From positions 1 to 5,150 of the forward strand of contig DPKX01000185.1 of the NCBI GenBank assembly GCA_003542295.1: a stretch of DNA of 5,150 bases, read 5' to 3'. Below are positions 4,958-5,150 of this stretch, one piece after another (positions within the stretch are counted from its first letter, which is position 1; each line of letters opens with the position of its first letter). The notes under the pieces were generated by a model that ran no database searches, was not told the DNA's origin, and saw only the letters and a program-made list of their open reading frames with translations. The stretch comes from Candidatus Atribacter hydrocarboniphilus (GTDB lineage Bacteria > Atribacterota > Atribacteria > Atribacterales > Atribacteraceae). The position numbers were made by a program, and so were the translations under genes.

Positions 4958-5150
4958 TTATTCTTCAGATGGTGACGGTTGGTTGTCCTTCATCATCTGA
5001 ACAAATATCTCCACAATTTCAGAATCAAAGAGTATTCCTGATTTTGCTTCAATTTCTTTTAAGGCTTCCTCCTTCTTCATATGATGGTATTGATGCTTGT
5101 TTACCATCGAATCGTAACTCTCAGCAACTTTAATAATCCTTGCCAATTTT
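4958..5150 (-). CDS. C-terminal end of an HD-GYP domain protein (partial)
   Basis: Only the last 63-64 residues are in the window; the frame stays open through the right edge, so the start lies beyond 5150. A TTG at 5146 is an internal Leu codon rather than a start: the preceding codon AAA continues the frame as KLARIIKVAESYDSM. That segment matches the HD-GYP stretch usually written ARIlaVADxfDAM. The following HQYHHMKKEEALKEI matches the RPYRxAxsxeeAlxeL helix, and SGILFDSEIVEIF matches the sGxqFDPxvVxaF end of the domain. HD-GYP proteins hydrolyse cyclic di-GMP or related dinucleotides. The metal-binding HD and GYP motifs lie outside the window, so catalytic competence cannot be judged, nor can any N-terminal sensor domain. 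A short acidic tail (QPSPSEE) ends the protein. Confidence 0.85.
   Translation of the reverse strand, partial: KLARIIKVAESYDSMVNKHQYHHMKKEEALKEIEAKSGILFDSEIVEIFVQMMKDNQPSPSEE

Overview
This is an AT-rich bacterial window (roughly 40% GC by eye, not counted). It has compact genes, strong AGGAGG-type ribosome binding sites and short intergenic gaps. The gene content is a secreted sugar-type ABC binding protein, a URO-D-fold protein with a corrinoid-methyltransferase-like HxC signature, an HD-GYP fragment, a SagB-type nitroreductase and a diverged DprA-like protein. Together these suggest a strictly anaerobic, fermentative lineage such as Atribacterota, Thermotogota or a Firmicutes relative. Atribacterota is my best guess, but no rRNA or other phylogenetic marker is present to prove it.

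Layout. Positions 1-275 are non-coding and hold several palindromes and a pyrimidine-rich tract. A SRAP (HMCES/YedK-type) DNA-protein crosslinking gene runs leftward from 941 to 276. It is divergent from a rightward periplasmic sugar-binding protein gene (1124-2110). The 182-bp region between them contains promoter-like elements for both directions. The SRAP promoter appears placed to give a leaderless mRNA starting on its own ATG. A strong bidirectional hairpin terminator (2120-2168) separates the binding protein gene from a leftward block transcribed from about 4850 down to 2179. In transcription order, that block is a URO-D family methyltransferase-like gene (4787-3840), a diverged DprA-like gene (3792-2893) and an exported SagB-type nitroreductase-like gene (2871-2179). 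The gaps are 47 and 21 bp, and each gene has its own ribosome binding site. At the right edge, the last ~63 residues of an HD-GYP domain protein (cyclic-di-GMP phosphodiesterase family) run leftward and end at 4958, followed by a hairpin.

How the parts work together. SRAP protects abasic sites in single-stranded DNA and acts alone. The sugar-binding protein is an orphan here, with no permease or ATPase beside it, so its transporter must lie elsewhere or it serves another role. The three-gene block has no recognised joint pathway. Its last two genes, a diverged DprA-like protein and a secreted nitroreductase-fold protein, are the closest coupled pair and the least expected combination. I do not see a convincing novel defence or mobile system. 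The best leads are the altered DprA-like protein, the signal peptide on a flavoenzyme fold, the leaderless SRAP arrangement and the palindrome cluster at the left end.
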